From: an uncultured Bacteroidales bacterium
GTDB lineage: Bacteria > Bacteroidota > Bacteroidia > Bacteroidales > UBA932
Direction of reading: 5' to 3'
DNA length: 48,192 nucleotides
NCBI GenBank assembly: GCA_947167855.1
Contig: CAMVJR010000005.1
Span: 1 to 48,192 of the forward strand
Both the position numbers and the translations under genes were made by a program. Each line of letters opens with the position of its first letter. The stretch's first letter is position 1. Below the pieces are notes generated by a model that saw nothing but the letters and a program-made list of their open reading frames with translations, did not search any database and was not told the origin of the DNA. This document shows positions 26,262 to 36,433 of the stretch, piece by piece.

Positions 26262-29081
26262 GTGAGAAATCTAATCCTAAAACTGCACGATTTCCTGCGC
26301 GCCCATAAGGGCTGGGCAGTCCTTCTGCTGGTTGTGCTTCTCACCCTCAGCGTTTTAAGTGCCCTGCGCCTGCAATTCCAGGAAGATATCAGCGCATTTT
26401 TGCCGGAAGATTCCCGGGAACAGCTCCAGGAAACGGCCGGAGACGAGAAGATGGCCGTCTTCTTCCAGGGCGGTTCGCCGGAAGAAAGACAGGATGCCGT
26501 GTACGACTTCCAGGATCGTTGGGAGGAAGTGTTCCCGGAGATCGAGCTCTATGAAGGAGCGGCCGGGGAACAGGTGGCAGAAGTATTTGATTTCCTGAAC
26601 TCCAACTGGCCCTATTTCCTTCAGGAAAAAGACTACCGGAGAATGGATTCCCTGCTGGCTGTGCCGGGTTATATCGCCTCCAAATTACAGGAAGACAAGC
26701 TTTCACTAACTACGGGTAATCCTTTTACCAGCAGATATTTAAGAAGTGACCCGCTGGGCCTTTATTCACCCGTTCTGAACCGGCTGCAGGAGGCTCAACC
26801 CGCCTCGCTGCAGGATACGGAGATCCTCTTCTTTGACTCCCCGTACGGCAGCTCGGAGAGCGCTAGGAACGGGGAATTGCTGGCGGCCCTGAACAGCCTC
26901 AAGGAGGAATGTTCGAAGGCCCATCCTGCCGTCCAGATCTTCTCTACGGGCGGCCCCGAAGTGGCCGTTGAGAATGCCCGCCGCATCAAGACGGATTCCT
27001 TCCTGGCCCTGGCCTTTGCCCTGGTCCTGATCTGCCTGGTGCTGTGGTTCAGCTACAAGCGGGTGCAGGATGTGCTGTGGATCCTCATCTCCATTGCCGT
27101 GGGGGCCGTTTTCTCCCTGGGCATCATCGCCTGCTTCAAGGCCAGCGTGAGCATCATTGTGCTGGGAATAGGCTGTACGGTTATCGGCATTGCCGTCAAT
27201 TATCCGCTGCATTATATTGACCATCTAAAGTATTGCCCGGACCGGCGCCAGGCTCTGGCCGAGCAGATAGACCCGCTCCTTACCGGTAACATTACCACCG
27301 TGGGCGCTTTCCTGGGCCTGCTGCTGCTAAAATCCGAAGCCCTGCACGACTTTGGCTTCATCGGGGCCGTGATGCTGGTGGGTACCATCCTATTTGTGCT
27401 GGTGTTCCTGCCGGTATTTGTGCCGGTGTGTGAGGGGGAGAGAAAGGTGATCCAGCTGGATCCAGCTCGCTATTTCCATCCGGGTACCAAGAGCCGCCGG
27501 GCCATCTTCATGCTGTTCCTGGGCCTCACGGTGCTCTTTGCCTTTACGGGCAAGAAACTCAAGTTCGATTCCAATCTCCACAACATCAATTATATGACGG
27601 CCAGCCAGTCCCGGGGCTTTGCCCTGCTGGAATCCCTGTCCCTGGCCCCCGATGCTTTCCCCATCCCTTCCCTCGAAGAGCAGGAGGAGAGAATCGGCCT
27701 GTGGAATGCATTCTGGGAGCGGCATCAGGATGTTCCGGACCTTCTGATTGAGGAAGGCCTCAAGGCCGGCTTCACCGCCCATGGCTTCCAGCCTTTCTTT
27801 GATGCCCTGGATACCACCTGGGAGCCCCAGGAAAGGGCTTATTTCCAGCCGGTGGACTTTGCCCCGCAGGAGAACGTGGCCGGCACGCTGGTTAGCTCGC
27901 TGTCGCAGGATTTCGATACCATCGGCCTGGTTTGCAGTCTCATTGTCCTCATCTTCCTGTGGATCAGCTTTGGCTCGCTGGAACTGACGCTCATCGCCTT
28001 CCTGCCGCTGGCCGTAAGCTGGATCTGGATCCGCGGCATCATGGGCCTGACCGGCCTGGAATTCAATATCGTCAATATCATCCTGGCCACGTTCATCTTT
28101 GGTATGGGAGATGACTACAGCATCTTCATCACCGAGGGCCTGGAATACGAGTATAAGACCGGCAAAAAGATCCTGCACTCCTACGGCAATGCCGTGGTGC
28201 TGAGTGCCATCATCATGTTTATAGGCATTGGCGTGCTGGTATTTGCCAAGCATCCGGCCCTGCAATCCCTGGGCTTGGTAACGGTGATTGGTATGATTAC
28301 CGTGGTGGCCATGGCCTGCTACCTGCCGCCCATCGTGTATCGCTGGCTGCACTTCAAACACGGCGTCAAGCGCTCAGAACCGCTCACCATTGCCGGTATG
28401 CTGGCTACGGTGTACATTGCCCTCATGATGGTGATCTGGATGTCCCTGCTGACCCTTCTGGCCCTGTTTTTCCCGCAGGGGCCGGCCTACAACAAGGTGG
28501 TGCGCCGCGTAGCCAGCTGGGCCATCCACTTGATTCCCGGCTGCAAGTTCACCCTTAAGAACCCGTACGGAGAAGACTTCTCCAAGCCGGCCGTCTACGT
28601 GTGCAATCACCAGAGTCACCTGGATGTGCTGGCCCTGATTGCCCTCCAGCCCAAGCTCATATTCATGACCAACGACTGGGTCTGGAAGTTCCCGTTCTAC
28701 GGAGGCGTCATCCGCAAAGCCGGCTATTTCCCGGCCTCCTGGGGCCTGTCCGTCAATAGCGAGCATGTAAAGAAGATGGTGGCCGAAGGCTACTCCGTGG
28801 TCATTTTCCCGGAGGGAACCCGCACCCTGGATGGCAAGATAGGCCGATTCCACCGCGGAGCCTTCCTCACCGCCCGGGAGTTGGGAATGGATGTGCTCCC
28901 GCTCCTGATCCGAGGCTTCCACGAAGCCCTTCCCAAACACGATTTCTTCCTCCGTTTCCACCCTCTGACCCTGGAGATTGGGAAACGGGTACAGGTCCCC
29001 GAAGACGCCGATATAGCCGCCTTCACCCGTGATATGAGACACTTTTACGTTGAATGGTATGAAAAGCAGGAGGATAAATAA
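26262..29081 (+). CDS. MMPL/RND-family exporter fused to a PlsC-type acyltransferase
   Basis: RND-like repeats (NFVNIILATFIFGMGDDYSIFITEG-type) then C-terminal VCNHQSHLDVLAL (HxxxxD) and VVIFPEGTRTLDGKIGRFHRGAF. GTG start. Confidence 0.88.
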   Translation: MRNLILKLHDFLRAHKGWAVLLLVVLLTLSVLSALRLQFQEDISAFLPEDSREQLQETAGDEKMAVFFQGGSPEERQDAVYDFQDRWEEVFPEIELYEGAAGEQVAEVFDFLNSNWPYFLQEKDYRRMDSLLAVPGYIASKLQEDKLSLTTGNPFTSRYLRSDPLGLYSPVLNRLQEAQPASLQDTEILFFDSPYGSSESARNGELLAALNSLKEECSKAHPAVQIFSTGGPEVAVENARRIKTDSFLALAFALVLICLVLWFSYKRVQDVLWILISIAVGAVFSLGIIACFKASVSIIVLGIGCTVIGIAVNYPLHYIDHLKYCPDRRQALAEQIDPLLTGNITTVGAFLGLLLLKSEALHDFGFIGAVMLVGTILFVLVFLPVFVPVCEGERKVIQLDPARYFHPGTKSRRAIFMLFLGLTVLFAFTGKKLKFDSNLHNINYMTASQSRGFALLESLSLAPDAFPIPSLEEQEERIGLWNAFWERHQDVPDLLIEEGLKAGFTAHGFQPFFDALDTTWEPQERAYFQPVDFAPQENVAGTLVSSLSQDFDTIGLVCSLIVLIFLWISFGSLELTLIAFLPLAVSWIWIRGIMGLTGLEFNIVNIILATFIFGMGDDYSIFITEGLEYEYKTGKKILHSYGNAVVLSAIIMFIGIGVLVFAKHPALQSLGLVTVIGMITVVAMACYLPPIVYRWLHFKHGVKRSEPLTIAGMLATVYIALMMVIWMSLLTLLALFFPQGPAYNKVVRRVASWAIHLIPGCKFTLKNPYGEDFSKPAVYVCNHQSHLDVLALIALQPKLIFMTNDWVWKFPFYGGVIRKAGYFPASWGLSVNSEHVKKMVAEGYSVVIFPEGTRTLDGKIGRFHRGAFLTARELGMDVLPLLIRGFHEALPKHDFFLRFHPLTLEIGKRVQVPEDADIAAFTRDMRHFYVEWYEKQEDK

Positions 29082-29964
29082 AATTAAACTGGGCGTAGCC
29101 CCGGAGGGTTTTGTACTATCTATCCTCCTGCTCCTGCTGAGCATTCCGGTGTTCTCCCAAGAGAGGATCTGGGAGGGAACAAAGTGCAAGAACCGGAGTG
29201 TGACTTTGACGGAGTATTTGCCGGAAGGGGAGCCCCGGGCTGCGATTGTTGTGTGCCCTGGAGGAAGCTATCACTGGCACGATATGGAGACCGAGGGGAC
29301 GAGTGTGGCTAAATGGCTGGCTTCGGAGGGATATGCCGCCTATGTTCTTAAGTACAGGGTGGCCGGCAAATTTGAGTTTGCTTCCAAGTATCGTACGATT
29401 ATTCGGGGCCATCGGCACCCGGATATGATCTGTGATATCCAGAGGGCTATCCAGCTGGTCAGAGAGCGTTATAACGGCCCTGTAGGGGCCATTGGCTTCA
29501 GTGCCGGCGGGCATCTGGTGATGAGTGCAGGGGAGTACTTCAACACCAACTTCCTGTCCAAGTACGGGATTGAGCCGGAAGTATCCCTTCGGCCCGATTT
29601 TGTGGCACCTATCTATCCGGTGGTGACCCTATCGGCCCCTCCGGTGCACAAGCGGTCCCGGCTGGGCCTTTTGGGAGAATGGACGGTGCTCAAGCAGGAG
29701 ATGCGTGACTCGATGTCCCTGGAGAAACACGTGAAGGCCGATACGCCCCCCGTGTTCCTGCTCAACTGCGTGGACGATCCCATTGTAGATTATCGGAATT
29801 CGGAACTGCTGGATTCGGCCTTAACCGCCAGGCAGATTCCCCATCTGTATACCCAATACGCTACCGGAGGACATGGCTTTGGAGCCAATCCGGAGAAACA
29901 GAACGAAGAGACCAAACAGTGGCAAGCACTGTTTATAGAATGGCTACATGAATATGGACATTGA
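29065..29964 (+). CDS. secreted alpha/beta hydrolase (esterase/lipase-like)
   Basis: VVCPGGSYHWHDMETEGTSVAKWL, GFSAGGHLVMS, DDPIVDYRNS; ORF opens at 29050. Confidence 0.82.
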   Translation, partial: SRRINKIKLGVAPEGFVLSILLLLLSIPVFSQERIWEGTKCKNRSVTLTEYLPEGEPRAAIVVCPGGSYHWHDMETEGTSVAKWLASEGYAAYVLKYRVAGKFEFASKYRTIIRGHRHPDMICDIQRAIQLVRERYNGPVGAIGFSAGGHLVMSAGEYFNTNFLSKYGIEPEVSLRPDFVAPIYPVVTLSAPPVHKRSRLGLLGEWTVLKQEMRDSMSLEKHVKADTPPVFLLNCVDDPIVDYRNSELLDSALTARQIPHLYTQYATGGHGFGANPEKQNEETKQWQALFIEWLHEYGH

Positions 29965-31249
29965 GTTTAAGAAACCAGAAGAGATTAAGGCTTTTCAGGA
30001 AGGTTTACTGCACGATGCACTTGTTTACTTGAAGGAGAACTCCAAGTACTATCAGCGCATGTTTGAGAAGTACCACATCGATATTGAGAAGATCCGCACC
30101 ATAGAGGATCTGCAGAAGATTCCCTTTACGGAGAAGAAGGACCTGCAGCTGTTTAACGACGAGTTCCTCTGCTGCCCCAAGGAGAAGGTGGTGGACTATG
30201 TGACCACTTCCGGCACGCTGGGAGATCCGGTAACGTTTGGTTGCACGGACAAGGACCTGGAGCGCCTGGCCTATAACGAGAAGAAGAGCTTCGAGTGCGC
30301 CGGCCTGGGCCCGGGCAACATTGTGCAGCTCATGACCACCATCGACAAGCGCTTCATGGCCGGCCTGGCCTATTTCCTGGGCATCCGGAAGCTGGGCGCC
30401 AGCATCATCCGCGTGGGCAACGGCATCCCCGAACTGCAGTGGGATACCATCAACCGCCTCAAGCCGGACACCATCATGTGCGTGCCGTCCTTCATCCTGC
30501 GGCTTATCCAGTATGCAGAGGACCACGGCATCGACTATAAGAACTCCTCCATCAAGCGCATCATCGGCATTGGTGAAGGCATGCGGGACCAGAACTTTGA
30601 CCTGAACCTGCTGGGTCGCCGTATCAAGGAAAAGTGGGATGTGGAGCTCTTTGCCACCTATTCCTCCACCGAGATGGGAGCTACCTTCTCCGAGTGCCCC
30701 TACGGCTGCGGAGGCCACGTGCATCCGGAGCTCATTATTGTGGAAATCATTGGAGAAGACAACCTGCCGGTGCCCGACGGCCAGGTGGGTGAGATTGTGA
30801 TTACCACCCTGGGCGTGGAAGGCATGCCGCTGCTGCGTTTCCGTACCGGAGACATGGCGGCCAAGATTACCGAACGGTGCAAGTGCGGCCGCTACAGCTA
30901 CCGCCTTACGCCGCTGGTGGGCCGCAAGAACAATATGATCAAACTCAAGGGTACCACCCTGTATCCGCCGGCCGTGAACGATGTGCTGGACAATACCCCG
31001 TATGTAGAGAACTACGTGGTCATTGTGCAGGATTCCGAAGCCGGAACCGACGACGTGGTGGTGCAGCTGGGCCTCAAGTACCAGCCCGAGTTTGACCCCA
31101 TCAAGGACCTCAAGGACCGTTTCCGCTCCCGCATCCGCGTGGCGCCCACCATCGAGATCCTGCCCGTCCCGGAAGTGGCGGCCATCAACTTCCCGGCCAA
31201 GTCCCGTAAACCCGTGAAATTCATTGATAAACGCGCCAAACATGTTTGA
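29948..31249 (+). CDS. phenylacetate-CoA ligase-like AMP-forming ligase
   Basis: YVTTSGTLGDPVTFG, YSSTEMGATFSECPYGCGGHVHPEL, LLRFRTGDMAA. Confidence 0.88.
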   Translation: MNMDIEFKKPEEIKAFQEGLLHDALVYLKENSKYYQRMFEKYHIDIEKIRTIEDLQKIPFTEKKDLQLFNDEFLCCPKEKVVDYVTTSGTLGDPVTFGCTDKDLERLAYNEKKSFECAGLGPGNIVQLMTTIDKRFMAGLAYFLGIRKLGASIIRVGNGIPELQWDTINRLKPDTIMCVPSFILRLIQYAEDHGIDYKNSSIKRIIGIGEGMRDQNFDLNLLGRRIKEKWDVELFATYSSTEMGATFSECPYGCGGHVHPELIIVEIIGEDNLPVPDGQVGEIVITTLGVEGMPLLRFRTGDMAAKITERCKCGRYSYRLTPLVGRKNNMIKLKGTTLYPPAVNDVLDNTPYVENYVVIVQDSEAGTDDVVVQLGLKYQPEFDPIKDLKDRFRSRIRVAPTIEILPVPEVAAINFPAKSRKPVKFIDKRAKHV

Positions 31250-32345
31250 CGATATTCGCCCCTACTACGATTCGGAGATCCCTGCCGCCATGCAGCGGAT
31301 CGTGTCCGACAAGTATTTCCCGCTGGTCTGTGACTTCCTGTTCCCGGACACCCCGGTGCAGGAGGTAGCGGTGCTGCTGGGCAGCTGCCGTACCGTGGAA
31401 GAGTTCCAGATGCGGGTGATGTACAAGGTCATTTATGCCATTGCCCACAAGACCACGGATGGCCTGTCCGTCTCCGGCATGGAGCGCCTGGACCCTAACA
31501 AGGACTACCTCTTCGTGTCCAACCACCGCGACATCATGATGGATGCCGGTTTCCTGCAGGTTCTGCTGACGGATGCGGGCCGAAGGACCTCCGAAATCAC
31601 CTTCGGAGCCAACCTCATGCAGGGACAGATGGTGATTGACGTGGGCCGGAGCAACAAGATGTTCCGCATCGAGCGGCCCACCACGGTCACATCGGCCCGC
31701 GATTTCCTGCTCAAGAGCCAGTATGTGTCCCAGTACATCCGCTACGCCATCACCGAGAAGAAGGAGAGCGTATGGATTGCCCAGCGCAACGGACGCACCA
31801 AGGACGGAAAGGACCTCACGGACCAGGGCATCATCAAGATGTTCAACCTCTCCGGCGGAGAAGACCGCGTAGCCAGCCTGGCAGAGCTGAATATTGCTCC
31901 ACTGGCCATCTCCTACGAATGGGAGCCCTGCGACGAATTAAAGGCCCTGGAGCTCTACGCCAAGAGTTCCGGCCAGCCGTATATCAAGAAGCCGGGAGAA
32001 GACCTGAACAGCATCCTCACGGGCGTTACCCAGCCCAAGGGCCGCGTGCACCTGGCCGTCTGCGAGCCCCTGCGCCGCGAAGAGCTGGAGCAGTTTGCCA
32101 ATGCCACCAATCCCGATTTTAACAAGGGTGTGGCCGATCTGATTGATGCCCGCATCAAAGCGGCCTACCGCCTGTATCCCAACAACTACATTGCGGCCGA
32201 CCTGCTGAGCGGAAAACGTGAGCATACCTACACGAACGCCGAAAAAGAGACGTTTGTGGCCCATGTAGATAAAATAACAAAAGAATATCCCCCGGAACTG
32301 AGAGATATCCTTCTGAAGATTTACGCCAATCCTGTACTGGGTTAG
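31224..32345 (+). CDS. 1-acylglycerol-3-phosphate acyltransferase-like protein
   Basis: YLFVSNHRDIMMDAGFLQ (HxxxxD variant), VWIAQRNGRTKDGKDLTDQGIIKMF. Confidence 0.75.
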   Translation: MINAPNMFDDIRPYYDSEIPAAMQRIVSDKYFPLVCDFLFPDTPVQEVAVLLGSCRTVEEFQMRVMYKVIYAIAHKTTDGLSVSGMERLDPNKDYLFVSNHRDIMMDAGFLQVLLTDAGRRTSEITFGANLMQGQMVIDVGRSNKMFRIERPTTVTSARDFLLKSQYVSQYIRYAITEKKESVWIAQRNGRTKDGKDLTDQGIIKMFNLSGGEDRVASLAELNIAPLAISYEWEPCDELKALELYAKSSGQPYIKKPGEDLNSILTGVTQPKGRVHLAVCEPLRREELEQFANATNPDFNKGVADLIDARIKAAYRLYPNNYIAADLLSGKREHTYTNAEKETFVAHVDKITKEYPPELRDILLKIYANPVLG

Positions 32346-34000
32346 CCTCCGATGAATTCCCGTAGCAGCGATGTGGCGGGAATTTCTTTATCCGGCACGG
32401 GGGTGAAATAGTGGATGAACTTGAGGAGGCGGTGGGCCTCGGCGTACTCTGCGCAGTTTTGGGGAACGCTGCGGAGGATGGGCTCCGCGTGGTTCTTGAG
32501 CACCGCAAACTCAATGAGGTAGGCACTGTTGAACATCACGTCCGCCGTTTCCTGGTAAGGATAGATCCACTTTTCCTCGGCATCCAGCACGTTCTGCCAG
32601 TTGGAGATGGACTGCCGGGCCGTGAAGGCACCGGCGTTGTAATCACGCACAATGCGCCGCAGGAGGCGGTTGTCGCTGGTAGGGATGCTGTTGTGGTCGT
32701 CCAGGAGGGTTCCCGTAAGGGTGTTGATGAAGATCTTGAACTTGGCGCTCTCGGGGATCTTGCGGGTCAGGTTGGGATTGAGGGCGTGGATGCCTTCGAT
32801 CAGGAGAATTCGGCCTTCTCCCAGCTTGAGCTTCTTTCCGTTGTATTCCCGGAGGCCTGTGGTAAAGTTGAATTCCGGCACGGACACCTCTTCTCCGGCG
32901 ATGAGCTTCATGATGTCGCTCTCCATCAGGTCGTGGTCCACGGTATCGAAGTTATCGAAGTCGTAGGATCCGTCGGGGAAGCGGGGCGTCTCTTCGCGGT
33001 TCACAAAGTAGTCGTCCGTACTTACGGTCATGGGATGCAGTCCGCAGGCCTTGAGCTGGATAGAAAGGCGCTTGCAGAAAGTGGTTTTACCGGAAGAGGA
33101 AGGACCGGTGATGAGCACCACCTGCAGGGGCGTATCCTTGTCGTTGTAGCGGCGCTCGATCTCTTCGGCAATCTGGACGATCTTCTTTTCCTGGAGGGCT
33201 TCCGCTATCTGGATGAGCTCGCTGGCGCGGCCGCTCAGAATGGCTTCATTGACGTCTCCTACCGTGCTCAGGCCCATGATGATGTTCCAGCGCAGGGCCT
33301 CCGTAAACATCTCGAAGGTACGGGGCTGGTCCACATAGTCGGCCACGCGGCTGGGGTCTTCCCAGGAGGGAATCTGCAGCAGCACGCCGTCGTGGTAGGG
33401 CTGGAGGCCCCAGACGGTGAGGTAACCGGTAGAGGGCACCAGCTTGCCGTAGTAGAAGTCGGCCGTATCTCCCAGCGTGTAGTAGTCCGTATAGGCTTCT
33501 CCGCTGGTTTCCAGCAGGCGCACCTTGTCTTCGAAACCGGCCTTCTTGAACTCCTTGATGGCTCTTTCCGTCTGCACGTCGTAGCGGTGGAAGGGAAGGT
33601 CCTTCTTCACCAGCTCCTGCATGCAGGCCGATACTTTCTGGATGTCCTCCGGAGTGATGGGGCTGTTATCGGCCTTTCTGATATGGCAGAAATAGCCGTG
33701 GGAGATGGGATGCTCCACATAGAGCTTGCTCTCCGGCAAGACATCGCAGCAGGCCTTGTAAAGCATGAAAAAGAGCGAGCGGCAGTACACGCGCATCCCA
33801 CTGGATTCGCGGACATCGATGAACTCGATGTCTTTGTTCTGGTAGACTTTGAACTTCAGGCCCTGGGACACATTGTTCACCTTGGCGGAGACAATGGGGT
33901 AGGGCCGATGGCAGTCAAACTCGGCAAGCATCTGCAGGAGGGAGGTGCCTTCCGGGAAGCGCTTGCTCTCTTTTGTGTTTTTACAATAGACCTGAACCAT
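32342..34000 (-). CDS. nucleoside (uridine-type) kinase with TGS-like N-terminus
   Basis: VVLITGPSSSGKTTFCKRLSIQL P-loop, STDDYFVNREETPRFPDGSYDFDNFDTVD. Confidence 0.88.
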   Translation of the reverse strand: MVQVYCKNTKESKRFPEGTSLLQMLAEFDCHRPYPIVSAKVNNVSQGLKFKVYQNKDIEFIDVRESSGMRVYCRSLFFMLYKACCDVLPESKLYVEHPISHGYFCHIRKADNSPITPEDIQKVSACMQELVKKDLPFHRYDVQTERAIKEFKKAGFEDKVRLLETSGEAYTDYYTLGDTADFYYGKLVPSTGYLTVWGLQPYHDGVLLQIPSWEDPSRVADYVDQPRTFEMFTEALRWNIIMGLSTVGDVNEAILSGRASELIQIAEALQEKKIVQIAEEIERRYNDKDTPLQVVLITGPSSSGKTTFCKRLSIQLKACGLHPMTVSTDDYFVNREETPRFPDGSYDFDNFDTVDHDLMESDIMKLIAGEEVSVPEFNFTTGLREYNGKKLKLGEGRILLIEGIHALNPNLTRKIPESAKFKIFINTLTGTLLDDHNSIPTSDNRLLRRIVRDYNAGAFTARQSISNWQNVLDAEEKWIYPYQETADVMFNSAYLIEFAVLKNHAEPILRSVPQNCAEYAEAHRLLKFIHYFTPVPDKEIPATSLLREFIGG

Positions 34001-34011
34001 TGGTGGAGGAT

Positions 34012-34245
34012 TTATAATTTAACTTCCTGTTGTTCAAGATATTTGACCACGTCGCCCACGGTATTAAACTGGGCCAGGGCCTGGTCGGGGATCACAATTC
34101 CGTACTGGTCTTCGATACGCATCAGCAGCTGCAGGATATCCAGGGAATCGGCTCCCAGGTCTTTTTTGATTTGGGATTCGGGGGTAATTCTGGAAGCGTC
34201 TACGCGGAGCTGCTTGGCCAGAATGGTTTGTACTTTTTCAAACAT
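34012..34245 (-). CDS. acyl carrier protein
   Basis: IKKDLGADSLDILQLLMRIEDQYGIVIPD. Confidence 0.93.
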   Translation of the reverse strand: MFEKVQTILAKQLRVDASRITPESQIKKDLGADSLDILQLLMRIEDQYGIVIPDQALAQFNTVGDVVKYLEQQEVKL

Positions 34246-34259
34246 AGTTTAAAGAATAG

Positions 34260-34280
34260 ATACCCGGTTAAACCGGGTAT
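34260..34280. repeat. Intergenic copy of the palindromic element seen in GT2
   Basis: ATACCCGG-TTAAA-CCGGGTAT followed by GACG; compared with 25606 the arms carry a compensatory change. Confidence 0.7.
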
Positions 34281-34284
34281 GACG

Positions 34285-35304
34285 TTAGTCGATATAATGT
34301 TCGTATTTAGCGATTTCGGTTTCAATTTTGCCGGAGAGCTGGCTCACTTCCATCTTGTAGGCCTGCTCGATGCACTTCTCTACGGCTACGGCCTTGGAGG
34401 AGCCGTGACCCTTGACCACTACCTTGGAGGTGCCCAGGAGCACGCTGCCGCCGTAGTTCTGGTAGTTCATGAACTCCTTGAGGTCCTTGAACATCTTCTT
34501 CATGAGTAGGGCCCCCAGCTTGTAGAGCGTGCGGCTGAAAATCTCTCCCTTGAGCTTTTTCAGGAGCTCCAGGGCGGTGCCTTCGGTGGTTTTCACCAGC
34601 ACGTTGCCGCTGAAACCATCGGCCACCACTACGTCGTAGCTGCCGCTCAGGAGGTCGCGGCTTTCCATATTGCCCACGAAGTTCAGGCCTTCCGTTTCCT
34701 GCAGCAGGCCGTAGGCCTCGCGGCGCACGTCGTCTCCCTTTTCGGCCTCTTTCCCTACGTTAAGGAGGGCTACACGCGGGTTCTTGACGCCATACACGTT
34801 CTCCATGTAGAGGGAGGACATGATGGCAAACTGACGCAGATGGGCGCTGGTGACCTCCACGTTGGCTCCGCTGTCGCAGATGCCCACGATGCCGCCGTCC
34901 ATGGTGGGAAGGATGGGGCAGAAGGCGGGCCGAATGACACCGGGAATGCGGCCCAGGCGCACCAGGGCGCCGGTGACCAGGGCTCCGGTGGAGCCGGTGG
35001 ATACCATGGCGGCAATGTCGTCCCGGTCCCGCAGCAGGATGATGCCCTTCATCATGGAGGAGTTGCGTTTGAGGCGCACCACGTCCGTGGGCTTTTCGTT
35101 GCAGCCAATCACTTCCGGGGCGTGCACAATCTCCACGCGGGAGGCGTCGTAGGTTTTTCCGGCGAGTTCCTTGCGCAGGATTTCCTCATCTCCGCACAGG
35201 ATTATATATAGGTCCGGATTCTTGGCCAAAGCCGCCAGGGCGCCTTCTACGGGTGCCTGCGGGCTGTGGTCGCCACCAAAGCAGTCAATCAATATCTTAA
35301 TCAT
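34285..35304 (-). CDS. plsX: phosphate acyltransferase PlsX
   Basis: IDCFGGDHSPQAPVEGALAAL, VSTGSTGALVTGALVRLGRIPGVIRPA, VVADGFSGNVLVKTTEG. Confidence 0.95.
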   Translation of the reverse strand: MIKILIDCFGGDHSPQAPVEGALAALAKNPDLYIILCGDEEILRKELAGKTYDASRVEIVHAPEVIGCNEKPTDVVRLKRNSSMMKGIILLRDRDDIAAMVSTGSTGALVTGALVRLGRIPGVIRPAFCPILPTMDGGIVGICDSGANVEVTSAHLRQFAIMSSLYMENVYGVKNPRVALLNVGKEAEKGDDVRREAYGLLQETEGLNFVGNMESRDLLSGSYDVVVADGFSGNVLVKTTEGTALELLKKLKGEIFSRTLYKLGALLMKKMFKDLKEFMNYQNYGGSVLLGTSKVVVKGHGSSKAVAVEKCIEQAYKMEVSQLSGKIETEIAKYEHYID

Positions 35305-36431
35305 ACCAGTTTCTTAACGTAAGCTCTGTACCGTTTGCATTCTTCGCTCTTGAAGCGACGCCACTGGTTCAGGATGGCGTAGTTGTCTTCCAGGTTCAGG
35401 TTGGTATCGGCCCATTTGACGCGCGGGTTGGTCTGCAGCATCTTCATGATGGACAGGGAGAGGGCGCCGGATACGCCGCGGTTCATGTATTCGGGATCCA
35501 CGCCAATCAGGCACAGGTCCAGGATGTTGGGGCGCTTGATGTAGTAGAGGAGCTTGAGGGCCGTGAGCGGCGTTAACTTTCCGCGGGTTCCCACCAGGGC
35601 GGGAGCCAGACCGGGGAAGGAGAGGCCAAAGCAGACAATCTTGTCGTTCTCGTCCAGTACCACGGCCGTAAACTTGGGGTTGATGACCATGGCAAAGTTC
35701 TCCAGCACCAGCTTGCGCATGCCCTCGGTAAAGGGAACCGTTCCGTACAGTCCCTCGTAGGAGGCGTCCAGCAGGTCAAAGAGGCCGCTGGCATACTTCT
35801 TCAGAAGCTGGGGACCGTTCTTGGCGGTACCGTAATGCAGCTTGTAGCGCTTGAAGATAAAGGCCTCCAGCTGCTCCATCTCTTCCATGGTTTCCTGGCT
35901 CTCGGGCCCGTACAGGCGGCTGGCGGTCCAGTCAATCTCCTTCTGGTAGCCCAGGGCCTCCACGTGGTCCTTGTAGTAGCTGAAGTTGTAGTTCTGCTCA
36001 AAGGTGGCGGGCTCTTCAAAACCCTCCACCAGCATGCCTTCGCGCTCCAGGTCGGAGAAGTTGAGAGGTCCCACCACGGTGTCCATGCCCTTTGCAAGAG
36101 CCCATGCTTCGGCCTTTTCAAAGAGTGCGCGGGAAACCTCCAGGTCGTTGATGGCGTCGAAGCGGGAGAAGCGGCAGCGCTTTTCCTTGTTCTTGGCATT
36201 GGCGTCCTTCTGGATGATGCACTGGATGCGGCCGGCGGGTTTGCCGTCCTTGTAGGCCATGAAGCAGGTCCAGTCGCAGCTGCTGTTGTAGACGTAGTCC
36301 TTGCCGAACATCTTCTTCTCGTCCATATACAGCGGCGGTACAAAGTACTTATTGCCTTTGTACAGGTCCAGGGCAAAGTTCAGGAACTGCTTCTGCTCCT
36401 TTTTGGTTTTGACTTCTCTAACTTCTATCAT
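35301..36431 (-). CDS. GNAT-like acyltransferase family protein
   Basis: Conserved layout FLNFALDLYKGNKYFVPPLYMDEK...GPLNFSDLEREGMLVEGFE...LIGVDPEYMNRGVSGALS. Confidence 0.7.
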   Translation of the reverse strand: MIEVREVKTKKEQKQFLNFALDLYKGNKYFVPPLYMDEKKMFGKDYVYNSSCDWTCFMAYKDGKPAGRIQCIIQKDANAKNKEKRCRFSRFDAINDLEVSRALFEKAEAWALAKGMDTVVGPLNFSDLEREGMLVEGFEEPATFEQNYNFSYYKDHVEALGYQKEIDWTASRLYGPESQETMEEMEQLEAFIFKRYKLHYGTAKNGPQLLKKYASGLFDLLDASYEGLYGTVPFTEGMRKLVLENFAMVINPKFTAVVLDENDKIVCFGLSFPGLAPALVGTRGKLTPLTALKLLYYIKRPNILDLCLIGVDPEYMNRGVSGALSLSIMKMLQTNPRVKWADTNLNLEDNYAILNQWRRFKSEECKRYRAYVKKLV

Positions 36432-36433
36432 AA

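Noticed and set aside
31340-31365. ggacaccccggtg resembling the REP-like arm
   Set aside because: Lacks the GAAT...TTTTGG core and the flanks; ordinary coding sequence of the acyltransferase.
32411-34252. 613-aa + strand ORF opposite the nucleoside kinase
   Set aside because: Shadow ORF; the minus strand has a P-loop kinase with canonical motifs.
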